A stretch of 23,487 nucleotides of DNA from an uncultured Eggerthellaceae bacterium (GCA_910589135.1 CAJUSL010000024.1:1-23487); one strand, 5' to 3'. Shown: positions 11,964 through 20,025, counted from the first letter of the stretch. Numbers and translations: made by a program. Notes: generated by a model from the letters alone, not told the origin.

Positions 11964-14339
11964 TTAGTCAGCGTCGAGGCTGCGGACGCGGCGGACGTTG
12001 CACATAACTCCCTTGTAGGGGGCGCCGAAGCCAAGCTTGCCGATGTTCATGTGAGGAACAAGGCTGTTGAAGTTGGACTTCCAAACGCCGTACAGGTTGG
12101 GCTCTTCGCCGTCCTGCTCAGGGAACCACCAGCCATGTGCGCAGTTCAGGATGCCGGGCTTCATGCACTCGGTGATCTCAGCCTTGAAGCGAGCCTCGCC
12201 GAACATGTTGTAAACCTCGCACCAGTCGCCGTCGGTGATGCCGTACTCCTCGGCCGTCTGCGGATTGATCTGGACCCAGGGCCACGGATCGATCTGACGC
12301 AGGGACGGCACGTGACGATGCTCGGAGTGGAACGAGCTGTAACGACGCGAACCAGAGGTAGAGATGAGCGGATAGCCAGCTGCCATGTCGGGCTTGCTGA
12401 TCGGGGAGTAGTTGGGCTCCTCGTAGTAAGGCAGCGGATCCTCGCCCCAGGATTCGTACAGAATCGAGTAGGCCTCGATCTGGCCGGTAATGGTGTTGAA
12501 GCCAGGGGTGCCGTCGAAGCGGAGCATGCCCTTCTCGTACTTCTCGTACTCGAAGCCATGAGCGCCAGGCTGGTACAGGCCGAGCTCCTGGAAGCCCTTC
12601 CAGTCGAAGCCGAGCTCCTTCAGCTGGTCGCTGTAGAAGTCCTCGACAGCCTTCTGCAGAGCATCGAGGTCGAGCTTGCCGCGCTTGTCGCCGGTGAGCT
12701 CGGGAGCGTACTGGCCATGCTCGAGGGTGGACACGTCGAGGGTGTCGCCCGCGGGCTTGTACCACGGCCACCACGTCGGGTTGAGGCGCTGGCCGAACAT
12801 CAGGCAGATCTCGACGTCGGACTTGCACTCGCCAACCTGCAGAGCCTTGTTCATGGGGCCCATGAACACGGTGTTGCGGCCGTAGTGGGTGAGGGTGATG
12901 CCGTCATGCTCGCACCACGTAGCCATCGGCAGGAAGTAGTCGCCAACCGCCATGGCCGTCGGGGTGAGCGTGATGTCCTGGATGACGACGAACTCGAGCT
13001 TCTTGAGCGCGATGTGCCAACGCTTCGGCTGAGCCGAGCAGGTGGGCGCCAGGAAGTTGGAGCTGTTGAACCAACCCATGCGCAGGGCGTAGGGCTCGTC
13101 GGTCTCCATGGTGTTGAGCGTCTCGTCAGGCTGCGTGGTAGCCATGCCGGTGGACAGGCCAGGCCAAGCGGCAGCGCCGATGCGGAGCGACCAGATGTCG
13201 TCGGGCATAGCGCCACGCTGCTCCATGCGCCACTTGCCGAGGAGGGCAGACGGCGGGCCGAGCGTGATGCCGCCGGGGCGGTCAACGGAGCCGGCGAGGC
13301 CAGCGAGGATGATGAACGCCTGAGACAGCTGAACGCCGTTCTTGTTCTGGTCGAAGGCGAGGCCCCATGCCCAACCAATCGGGCGCTCGGTGCCGATGAT
13401 GTGAGCGGCACGCTTGATGGCCTCGGGGTCAACCGTGGTGATCTCGGCGACCTTCTCCAGCGGATACTCGGCAGCGCGCTCCTTGAGCTCGTCGAGGCCG
13501 TAGATCCACTTCTCAGCAAACTCGTGGTCGTACTCGTCGTTCTGGAACATGAGGTTCATGATGCCGAGAGCGAGAGCGGTGTCGGTCTGCGGACGGAGCT
13601 GCAGAAGGACGTTGCCACGATGTGCGCCAACCCAGGTGATGCGGGGGTCGACGTCGATCAGATGGGTGCCAAGACTCATCATGTCGACGAGGCAGTGACC
13701 GAAGAAGCCGTCGCCGTTGGAGGGCAGGGGCTCCTTGCCCCAGAGCACGACCCACTTGGAAAGGGTGTACGCCGGGTCAATGTAAGAACCAGGGAGGTGA
13801 CCCGCGTAGTCAAGCTCGGGGTAGCCAGCGCCGAGAACGTAGTCGGCGATGGAGCAGCGGGGGCCGTAGCAGGACCAACCGGACTGCGTGTAGCAGCAGT
13901 TGGGCGACTGCAGAACGGAGAACGTCAGAGCATAGTAGAAGATGCAAGCCTCGCGGCCGGTGCCGCCGAAGCAAACGATGGACTCAGGACCATAGGTGGT
14001 CTGGAAGTAGCGAACCTTCTCGCAGATGGTGTCCAGCGCCTCATCCCAGGTGGTCTGCTCCCACTTCATCTTGCCGCGATCCTCGCGAGCGCGCTTCATC
14101 GGGTGGATGATGCGGTTCGGAGAATAGGTGTACTCACGCAGCGCAAGATTCAGGGCGTTAACGCGACCCGTGGTGATGGGATTGTCGTCGTCACCCTCGA
14201 TGCGGATGAGCTGGTCATCCTTGGTGATGACCTTGACGCCATATCCCACCGGGTGCGATCCCGGAGGAGACCAGGTGTTGGAGCGCGTAGCGACGGTGCC
14301 GTCGGAACGCTCGACTCGCCACTCTTTGCTGTAAGCCAT
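11964..14339 (-). CDS. Molybdopterin oxidoreductase-family large subunit without the N-terminal [4Fe-4S] site
   Basis: A 791-residue enzyme of the DMSO reductase superfamily, binding molybdenum or tungsten bis-pterin cofactor. Family hallmarks are clear: TWSPPGSHPVGYGV (22-35), IEGDDDNPITTGRV (47-60), YSPNRIIHPMKR (72-83), WEQTTWDEALDTI (93-105), IDVDPRITW and the C-terminal molydopterin-binding domain (WVQINPQTAEEYGITDGDWCEVYN). The four cysteines expected at the [4Fe-4S] site (CxxxxxxC, C, and GRxC) are replaced by Asn/Thr, Ser, Tyr/Gly and Val. Mo-ligand candidates lie in SGWSCYGPRCS (153-163). No Tat signal is present, so it is cytoplasmic. Pyrogallol transhydroxylase is a known family member lacking this cluster; substrate here unknown. 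The start at 14339 follows GAAGGAAAG. Genes 138 aa and 91 aa follow in the same operon. Confidence 0.9.
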   Translation of the reverse strand: MAYSKEWRVERSDGTVATRSNTWSPPGSHPVGYGVKVITKDDQLIRIEGDDDNPITTGRVNALNLALREYTYSPNRIIHPMKRAREDRGKMKWEQTTWDEALDTICEKVRYFQTTYGPESIVCFGGTGREACIFYYALTFSVLQSPNCCYTQSGWSCYGPRCSIADYVLGAGYPELDYAGHLPGSYIDPAYTLSKWVVLWGKEPLPSNGDGFFGHCLVDMMSLGTHLIDVDPRITWVGAHRGNVLLQLRPQTDTALALGIMNLMFQNDEYDHEFAEKWIYGLDELKERAAEYPLEKVAEITTVDPEAIKRAAHIIGTERPIGWAWGLAFDQNKNGVQLSQAFIILAGLAGSVDRPGGITLGPPSALLGKWRMEQRGAMPDDIWSLRIGAAAWPGLSTGMATTQPDETLNTMETDEPYALRMGWFNSSNFLAPTCSAQPKRWHIALKKLEFVVIQDITLTPTAMAVGDYFLPMATWCEHDGITLTHYGRNTVFMGPMNKALQVGECKSDVEICLMFGQRLNPTWWPWYKPAGDTLDVSTLEHGQYAPELTGDKRGKLDLDALQKAVEDFYSDQLKELGFDWKGFQELGLYQPGAHGFEYEKYEKGMLRFDGTPGFNTITGQIEAYSILYESWGEDPLPYYEEPNYSPISKPDMAAGYPLISTSGSRRYSSFHSEHRHVPSLRQIDPWPWVQINPQTAEEYGITDGDWCEVYNMFGEARFKAEITECMKPGILNCAHGWWFPEQDGEEPNLYGVWKSNFNSLVPHMNIGKLGFGAPYKGVMCNVRRVRSLDAD

Positions 14340-14654
14340 ACTTTCCTTCTTTCTCGCGTTTTCTTGCCCACGCCTCATACACGCATATATATACGATATG
14401 TGCGCGCTGCCCCGAAGCTGCTTTCGCGTCCCTCCCTAGTTGAACGCTCCCACAGCCACAAGGGCGAAATGTGGACAACCGTGGCTAACGGTTGACGAAC
14501 ACTATAGGCGAATGCGGTTGATTGCGCCATCATATCGACGGTTTGTTTTTTGCATTTCGGGCATCAACCCCGGGGGTTGATTTTAGGGTTGAGCATTTCT
14601 ATAATCCCTGTTCAGAGCATTTTTCTCAAACCTTGTTGAAAAGCCCTGGAAAGG
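14340..14654. promoter_or_regulatory. Divergent control region between molybdoenzyme operon and luxR-type gene
   Basis: This 315-base region contains both start signals and repeated GGTTGAY half-sites at 14490-14496, 14516-14522, 14575-14581 and 14587-14593 (GGTTGAG), with another spanning the gene start at 14653-14659. Two are arranged as inverted pairs with CAACC copies (14474-14496 and 14563-14581). The left portion is A/T-rich (CGCATATATATACGATATGTGCG within 14383-14406) and probably holds the molybdoenzyme promoter on the minus strand. The arrangement fits control of both directions by one regulator, most simply the encoded LuxR protein; that is inference. Confidence 0.6.
14563..14605 (+). 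promoter_or_regulatory. Promoter of the luxR-type gene, -35 inside a palindrome
   Basis: TTGATT (14577-14582), a 17-base spacer and TATAAT (14600-14605) form a near-consensus sigma-70 promoter. The -35 lies in the right arm of a perfect palindrome ATCAACCCC-G-GGGGTTGAT (14563-14581). Occupation of the palindrome would block the promoter, suggesting (auto)repression. Confidence 0.75.
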
Positions 14655-16520
14655 TTGATTCGAAGATCCGTGGCACCAAAATCCGCAAGAATCACACTTA
14701 GTTTCGGAAGGGATTCTGACGGGCCACGAAGCGTTGGTTGCATCAATATGTTGGGGATGAGCTTCACCCTATACCAGGTATGGTTGTACATGGCGGTGTT
14801 CAGCGCCACCGAGACGTTCCGAAACGACGGGGAGCTTGCCCCCTTCGCTCCCCTCGCAGAGGGGAGCCACGCCGCCCTCGTGTACGTGTTCCTTGCAGCG
14901 TCGGCCGCAACGCTGCTCGCATTCGGCCTGCTGCGCGCAAAGACGCTCCCGTTCTTCGAAAGCCGAAAGTCCGTGGCAATCGCCGGTGCGCTCGGCGTCG
15001 CAGGCACGTTGATGCTGCAGCTCGGCGCCGGCGACAACGTAGCTGGCGTGGCATGCGCCGCAACATGCATGGGAATCTGCGCGGGCATCTTCGTCCTTCT
15101 GCTGGGAAACGCCTTCGCACGCTTCGAATTCGCCACCTGCGTGCTTGATTCGGCCGTGTCGGTTGCCTTGGGCTTCATATGCGCCGTGGCGTTCGTGAAC
15201 TGGATCCCCGCCCCCGCATCGGGATTCATCGCGGCCTTGATGCCCGTCTTCATGGCCGCGGCATTCTGGAAGAAGCAGCATGCCGAGCCTGGCTCCCCCG
15301 AAGCGGGCATAGACTCGGCCTATCTGCTTGCATATCTTCGCCAGTTCGCCACGAGCATGGCACTGTTCGGCATCGTCGTGGGCGCCCTGAGGGTCGTGTG
15401 CGCCGACAGAATGCTCTCCTCCGGCGAGATTGCAACCGAGCTCGTCCTGGGCGGCAGCTGCATCGCCGGCGTGCTGTTGTTCGTCGTCGCCATTGCAGCC
15501 TCGAAGCGTGAGACCCTGTGGGACTCGCTGTTCCGCACGGTCACCCCCGTCGTGTTCCTAGGAATCGCGTGCACGGCAGTCCTGACGGGAAGCATGCAGC
15601 TTGGGGCCGCCTTCTTCGCCGCACTGGGATTCGTCAGCCTGGCGGCGCTGCTGTGGGTATTCCTCGCAAGCCTCGCGCGCAGCCTGAACGGGGCGGCCAT
15701 CTTCGTCTTCGGCATCGGATACGGCCTGATGCAGGCGACGTCCATGGTCGGATGCATCCTTGCAAACACGCTGCTCGGGACGGACGGCATGGGCGTTGCG
15801 GTTCTCGAAGCGGTGTTTGCCGCCCAGGGCACGACGCCAGCCGATTCGCTGCAAACGGCAGGAGGTCCGGCCCTGCTTGCCTTGATGCTGTGCGCGGTCC
15901 TTGCCTTCGCGAACGCGGTGTCGCCTCGATACCGCGAGATACGCGGCATCTTCTCCAGTGCGTTGAGCAAGATGCTGCTCGCCAACGAGGCCGTCGCGGG
16001 CGACGAAGGCGCCTCCGTCGAAGACGCTTCGAGGGAAGCCGCAGCGGATGTCGAGCCCTCGCAAGACGAGCCTCAAGCCGCCAAGCCGACCGAAGAGGCC
16101 GTCGAGCCGGTGCCGTTGGCTGCGGAAGCCGCGGAAGCCGAAAGCCAGGAAGACCGCACCCGTCCGGACAAGGGCAGCTTCGTGCGCCGATGCGACGAGC
16201 TGTCCAGCGAGTTCGGATTGTCCGCACGCGAGCGCGAAGTGTTCTTCCTGCTGGCAAAGGGACACAATGCGGCCTTCATCACCGACAAGCTGTGCGTGTC
16301 GCGCAGCACGGCGAAGACGCACATCAACCACATCTACAAGAAGATGGACATCCATACGCAGCAGCAGCTGCTCACCATGGTCGAAGACCGCGACCGCGGG
16401 CCTCTTGGCGCCGACATCGACCGCGACGCGCTGCGCGAGGCCCTGCGCAAGGCAAACGAAGAGGGCTCCCTGGAACGGAATCCCTCTGGTCAGGTCAGTC
16501 GCGACTACATCGGGTTCTAG
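14655..16520 (+). CDS. LuxR-family regulator with a 12-TM membrane sensor domain
   Basis: A 621-residue protein with 12 predicted membrane helices between about residues 32 and 435, an acidic Ala/Glu/Pro linker (about 450-505) and a C-terminal LuxR HTH domain. The HTH (residues 522-577) reads LSAREREVFFLLAKGHNAAFITDKLCVSRSTAKTHINHIYKKM in two conserved blocks (LSxREREV... and VSxSTxKxHxxxIYxK). Such membrane-anchored LuxR proteins are typical of Eggerthellaceae and often neighbour the molybdoenzyme operon they are thought to control. It should sit in the cytoplasmic membrane and respond to a small ligand, which I cannot identify. The reported start is a TTG directly abutting the GGAAAGG, which is a poor fit; GTG at 14670 or ATG at 14748 are alternatives. 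It is divergent from the molybdoenzyme operon and converges with the serA-like gene. Confidence 0.88.
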   Translation: MIRRSVAPKSARITLSFGRDSDGPRSVGCINMLGMSFTLYQVWLYMAVFSATETFRNDGELAPFAPLAEGSHAALVYVFLAASAATLLAFGLLRAKTLPFFESRKSVAIAGALGVAGTLMLQLGAGDNVAGVACAATCMGICAGIFVLLLGNAFARFEFATCVLDSAVSVALGFICAVAFVNWIPAPASGFIAALMPVFMAAAFWKKQHAEPGSPEAGIDSAYLLAYLRQFATSMALFGIVVGALRVVCADRMLSSGEIATELVLGGSCIAGVLLFVVAIAASKRETLWDSLFRTVTPVVFLGIACTAVLTGSMQLGAAFFAALGFVSLAALLWVFLASLARSLNGAAIFVFGIGYGLMQATSMVGCILANTLLGTDGMGVAVLEAVFAAQGTTPADSLQTAGGPALLALMLCAVLAFANAVSPRYREIRGIFSSALSKMLLANEAVAGDEGASVEDASREAAADVEPSQDEPQAAKPTEEAVEPVPLAAEAAEAESQEDRTRPDKGSFVRRCDELSSEFGLSAREREVFFLLAKGHNAAFITDKLCVSRSTAKTHINHIYKKMDIHTQQQLLTMVEDRDRGPLGADIDRDALREALRKANEEGSLERNPSGQVSRDYIGF

Positions 16521-16553
16521 CCCGCCACCCGCGCGCTGCTCTGCGGTCCGGCT

Positions 16554-17471
16554 CTACAGGTTCACGCAGTTGACCTTCTCGCCGGTGGCCAGGTAGTTCA
16601 TGACCTCGTTGACGGCCATGATGGCGCAGTTGTCCTCGGCTTCGGCGGTGGAGGCGCCCAGATGCGGCAGCACGATGGCGTTCGGCATCTTCACGACCGA
16701 CGGATTCGCGAAGTCCGTCACGTAGCGCGACACCTTGCCGCTCTCGAGCGCAGCGGCCATGTCGGGGTCGTTGACCAGTACGTCGCGCGAGAAGTTGAGG
16801 AACACCACGCCGTCGCGCATCTTGCCGATGGCAGCAGCGTCGATCATGCCGCGCGTCTGGTCGGTTGCCGGCACATGGATGGTGATGTAGTCGCTGGCCT
16901 CGTAGAGGTCGTCCAAGTCGGTCACGAAGCGCAGGCCGGAGACGATCTGCTCGGCCGCAACGGCATCCATGAACGGGTCGTAGCCGACGATGTCCATTCC
17001 CAGCGCAGAGGCCGCGAAGGCGACGCGCTTGCCGATGGCGCCCAACCCGATGATGCCCAACGTCTTGCCCGTGATCTCGCCGCCGGCGAACTGCTTCTTC
17101 GCCTTCTCTGCAGCCTTGCCAACGTTCTCGTCATCGGCGTTTGCCTTCACCCAGGCATTGCCGCCGATGATGTCGCGCGCGGAAAGAAGCATGCCCGCAA
17201 TGACGAGCTCCTTCACGGCGTTCGCGTTGGCGCCCGGCGTGTTGAACACGGGAATGCCGCGCTCGGCGAGCTTCTGCAGCGGGATGTTGTTGACGCCCGC
17301 GCCGGCGCGCGCGACAGCCTTCAGGCCGTCAGGGACGTCCATGTCGTGCATGTCGGCGGAACGCACGAGCACGACGTCGGCATCCTGCAGGGAGTCGGTG
17401 AGCTCGTAGTCGCTGGTCAGCAGCTCGAGGCCCTTTTCGGAAATGTTGTTGAGGCAATGGACTTTGTACAT
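16554..17471 (-). CDS. serA: 3-phosphoglycerate dehydrogenase (SerA-like), short form
   Basis: A 305-residue D-2-hydroxyacid dehydrogenase of the short SerA type (no ACT regulatory domain), expected to oxidise 3-phosphoglycerate with NAD in the first step of serine synthesis. Seen: Rossmann motif GLGAIG (142-147), NAD-binding Asp in YDPF (about 165), catalytic Arg229 in NFSRD and catalytic His270 in PHLGAST. The catalytic Glu expected near residue 257 (family pattern DFPNEE or DVFxxEP) is not present: the sequence reads DFANPSVV. The C-terminal signature AEDNCAIMAVNEV matches SerA of other anaerobes. The start has GGAAAGGA upstream. It is the last gene of a three-gene minus-strand group and converges with luxR, leaving 33 bases between their stops. 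Another 2-hydroxyacid dehydrogenase specificity is possible. Confidence 0.85.
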   Translation of the reverse strand: MYKVHCLNNISEKGLELLTSDYELTDSLQDADVVLVRSADMHDMDVPDGLKAVARAGAGVNNIPLQKLAERGIPVFNTPGANANAVKELVIAGMLLSARDIIGGNAWVKANADDENVGKAAEKAKKQFAGGEITGKTLGIIGLGAIGKRVAFAASALGMDIVGYDPFMDAVAAEQIVSGLRFVTDLDDLYEASDYITIHVPATDQTRGMIDAAAIGKMRDGVVFLNFSRDVLVNDPDMAAALESGKVSRYVTDFANPSVVKMPNAIVLPHLGASTAEAEDNCAIMAVNEVMNYLATGEKVNCVNL

Positions 17472-17506
17472 CGTTGGATCCTTTCCAGAAACGTCTTGCT
17501 TCGATT

Positions 17507-17824
17507 CTAAGCCAGCGGATTCATCGAGCCGGCGACTATGAGGAAGACGAGCGCGATAACTACGACAACGGCGCCTGCAAGCAGCCCCTTCGCGTACATG
17601 AGGCGCATGGGGCGCGGGTCGTACGGCTCGGGCGAAGGACGCCTGCCTGCTTGGGGGGCGCCTTGGGCTTCGGAATCGATGAGGTGTGCGCGCTTGAGCG
17701 CCACGTCGTCGCCGATGCCGGGCCCCGACATGCTGGAGGAAATCCCGTTGGGAATGGGCTTGGGCATGGCTTGAGGCGCCTCGCTCGAGGCGTCGTCGTT
17801 TCGGCTGTTCCGCTTGTCGGACAT
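17507..17824 (-). CDS. Small C-terminally anchored membrane protein, function unknown
   Basis: A 105-residue protein with a polar, Ser/Pro/Gly-rich N-terminal 75 residues and a single C-terminal membrane helix (about 78-100, KGLLAGAVVVVIALVFLIVAG), so it is probably tail-anchored with its N-terminus in the cytoplasm. The start ATG at 17824 is preceded by AAAGGAAG; the longer frame to 17884 overlaps the end of the DUF218 gene and lacks a signal. It lies between the DUF218 protein (49 bases upstream) and serA (35 bases downstream) on the same strand. No known domain recognised. Confidence 0.8.
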   Translation of the reverse strand: MSDKRNSRNDDASSEAPQAMPKPIPNGISSSMSGPGIGDDVALKRAHLIDSEAQGAPQAGRRPSPEPYDPRPMRLMYAKGLLAGAVVVVIALVFLIVAGSMNPLA

Positions 17825-17873
17825 GGCACTTCCTTTCGTCTTAGGAAAGTGTAGCAGGCTGCGCCATGCGCAG

Positions 17874-18530
17874 TCAGGCGACAATGGGCTGGTCGGCGTC
17901 TTCGGGTCGGGCCTTGATCAGCGCCTGGAAGAAGTCCTTGTCGCGCGCCACCACTTCCCGAAGGCTGTAATGCTTCTGGTTGTCGTAAGCACCCTTGTCC
18001 GACGCGACGCCGATGGAACGCGTGCCCAGCATGTCGGATATCATGAGCGCACGGTACAGGTGGTACGCCTGCGTCACGACGAACATGCTGTCGGCGCCGT
18101 AGGCATGCACAGCGCGATAGACCGAGCCGTAGGTATCGTATCCCGCATGGTCCACGCGAATCGCCTCGGAGGGCACGCCCAGGCTTTCCAGATAGCGTTT
18201 CATCGCGTCCGACTCGTTGTAATGCGAGCTGCGGTTGTCGCCGCTCGCGATAACGACCGGAGCTGCTCCAGCCAGGTACAGGTCGGCGGCCACCTCGAGA
18301 CGGTCGGCCAGGATGTCCGACGGCGAGCCGTCGGGCAGCACGGATGCCCCAAGCACGAGAATAGCATCGGCGGTCATGCCGTCGTCCTGCACCTGGGCGA
18401 TGGTGTGTACCTGGCCGCGCGTTCCCAGGATGCAGTACGCATTGATGGCCACCGTGGCCAGCACGATGGCGGCCACCACGGCGATGGCAAGCGCAGCGAT
18501 GCGCGTGATGATTTTGGGCAGGGTCTTCAT
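17874..18530 (-). CDS. SanA/YdcF-family (DUF218) membrane-anchored protein
   Basis: A 218-residue protein with one N-terminal membrane helix (about 8-34, uncleaved anchor) and an extracytoplasmic DUF218 domain. Motifs match the SanA group: ADAILVLGASVLPDGSPSDILADRL (about 54-78), ASGDNRSSHYNESDAM (about 94-109), VDHAGYDTYGSV and TQAYHLYRAL. E. coli SanA affects envelope permeability and vancomycin sensitivity; the biochemical role of the family is poorly defined, with cell-envelope metabolism the usual suggestion. The start at 18530 has only a weak site (TAGGG). It is the first gene after the terminator at 18558-18590 and heads the small group ending with serA. Confidence 0.88.
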   Translation of the reverse strand: MKTLPKIITRIAALAIAVVAAIVLATVAINAYCILGTRGQVHTIAQVQDDGMTADAILVLGASVLPDGSPSDILADRLEVAADLYLAGAAPVVIASGDNRSSHYNESDAMKRYLESLGVPSEAIRVDHAGYDTYGSVYRAVHAYGADSMFVVTQAYHLYRALMISDMLGTRSIGVASDKGAYDNQKHYSLREVVARDKDFFQALIKARPEDADQPIVA

Positions 18531-18557
18531 GCCCTAGATGGTAGCGCAATGGCACGC

Positions 18558-18590
18558 AAAAAACGACGCACCCGAAGGTGCGCCGTCGTG
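18558..18590 (-). terminator. Rho-independent terminator of the M60/surface-protein operon
   Basis: On the minus strand CGCACC-TTCG-GGTGCG, extended by a further G-U/G-C/C-G/A-U run, ends in TTTTTT. The UUCG loop and CACC/GGTG base match the molybdoenzyme terminator. It lies 60 bases after the stop at 18650. Confidence 0.85.
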
Positions 18591-18649
18591 GTAGAACCCT
18601 GCGTGACTATGCGTCTTTGGAAGCGCCCCGATCGCGCCAACCCCTCGCG

Positions 18650-20011
18650 CTAAGCCTTGTTCGGGCGCTTGCGACCGGAGAACACCACCGCGATGCTGGC
18701 AATCAACACGATGCCCGCGAAGACCAGCATAACCAGCGGCTTCGTGTCGCCCGTGTCCACCAGGCTGCCGTAATTGCCGCCATTCGGCGTAGCGGACTTC
18801 ATCTTGCCGTACACGGCATAGGTGGAGAACTTGGACGCCGGGAACTGCACGGTGCTCGCCTTGACGTTCGGGGCGATGCCGTCGTTGATCGTGTCGGCGT
18901 TGCCGCCGTGCACGAATCCGACAGCAGCGTTCATGGTGGAAAGCGACCCGTCCGGCACGCTGAGCGTGAACTCGATGGGGCTGGCCACCTCGGTCATGTA
19001 GATGTCGCCCGTGCTCTTCGCGCCGCACGACACCGCGATCTTGACGCTGAGGTCGTAGATGCTGAGCAGCGTGGCGCCACGGAACTTCTTGTTGAGCTTT
19101 TCGATGTCTTCCGCCGCGCTGTCGGAGCCGAGCTTCATGGCCGTGGGCGTCAACGTGACGTCCACCTTGCTGAGGTCGCCGCCGGCTTCCTGGATGACTT
19201 CGGCGATGGCCTGCAGCTGATCGGAGGTGAGGCCTGCAAGGCTGCCGCGGCCTGCCAGCATGTTGTCGAGGTCGTTCTTCACCTTTTGCAGGATGTCGGA
19301 ACCGATGCTCTGCAGCGCGGACTTGCCCTTGTCGGAAATGGACGCGCCGCTGCCCAGCTGTCCTAGACCGACGCCTACGTCGGACAGATTCTTCTCATTG
19401 CCGGATGGCTGGGGATTGCCGCCCGGGGTGTTGTTGCCGCCGTCGGGAATCTGCGTGCCCGTGTACGCGCTCGTCGCGATGGAGAACGGCACCGAACGCA
19501 TTTCCGCCGGCTTCATGGTGCCGGCGTCGTCGAGCGTGTCCATCGTGTACATGGCAGGGGTGGAGAAGCGGGCATCGGTGGCATCCATGGTGGAAACGAC
19601 GATCTTGGCGCCCGTGGTGTCGCCTGCGCCGAGCTGCGCCGCGACGTTCACCGTCAGCTCGCCAAGGTAGAAGGCGCCATCTTTGAACGCCAGCGAACCC
19701 TCGCCGTTGGAAACGACCGCCGTGACGGTGCTTCCCGAGACGTCAGCCTGCGCGATGCGGGCGCTGCGGGCGTCGGAAGACAGGCTGAAGCCTGCCTGGA
19801 TGGCGCTTTGATACTTCGCATCGTCTGCCTGCACGTCGAACGTAACCATGAGGGAATTGGCCGTGTCCTCGATCTGCGGCTGCAGGTTGATGCGCTGCCC
19901 GTTGTAGTCGATGGCTACGGAAGCGTAGCCATCTTCGGCCAGCGCCGTCGCCGGAACCATCAGCCCGAAGGCCAAGGCAAACGAGGCGAGAATGCTTGTC
20001 AGTCTCTTCAT
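18650..20011 (-). CDS. Secreted, cell-surface anchored protein with sortase-like tail
   Basis: A 453-residue exported protein. Residues 1-25 are a Sec signal peptide (MKRLTSILASFALAFG..., cleavage after ATALA). An N-terminal beta-rich domain (about 27-175) resembles cohesin/invasin-like folds (VTFDVQADDAKYQ... LGELTVNVAA). A Gly/Pro/Asn-rich linker (PDGGNNTPGGNPQPSGN) and a second beta domain follow. The C-terminus is LVDTGD, a membrane helix (about 422-443) and RKRPNK, the layout of a sortase substrate, but with Val in place of Pro in LPxTG. It follows the M60 peptidase by 14 bases, has a good AGGAAAGG site, and likely cooperates with it at the cell surface. Function otherwise unknown. Confidence 0.85.
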   Translation of the reverse strand: MKRLTSILASFALAFGLMVPATALAEDGYASVAIDYNGQRINLQPQIEDTANSLMVTFDVQADDAKYQSAIQAGFSLSSDARSARIAQADVSGSTVTAVVSNGEGSLAFKDGAFYLGELTVNVAAQLGAGDTTGAKIVVSTMDATDARFSTPAMYTMDTLDDAGTMKPAEMRSVPFSIATSAYTGTQIPDGGNNTPGGNPQPSGNEKNLSDVGVGLGQLGSGASISDKGKSALQSIGSDILQKVKNDLDNMLAGRGSLAGLTSDQLQAIAEVIQEAGGDLSKVDVTLTPTAMKLGSDSAAEDIEKLNKKFRGATLLSIYDLSVKIAVSCGAKSTGDIYMTEVASPIEFTLSVPDGSLSTMNAAVGFVHGGNADTINDGIAPNVKASTVQFPASKFSTYAVYGKMKSATPNGGNYGSLVDTGDTKPLVMLVFAGIVLIASIAVVFSGRKRPNKA

Positions 20012-20025
20012 CGTGCTTCCCTTTC

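Noticed and set aside
11964..14339. Catechol dehydroxylase identity for the molybdoenzyme
   Set aside because: Tempting because these enzymes are typical of Eggerthella and Gordonibacter, but dehydroxylation is reductive and needs electron transfer, which the missing Fe-S sites argue against; the substrate is left open.
14345..14410. A specific -35/-10 pair for the molybdoenzyme operon
   Set aside because: The A/T-rich TATATATAT tract offers several overlapping -10 choices and no clear -35, so I did not call one.
11904..14495. An 863-codon plus-strand frame opposite the molybdoenzyme
   Set aside because: Same shadow effect; the minus-strand protein has clear family motifs and a ribosome binding site.
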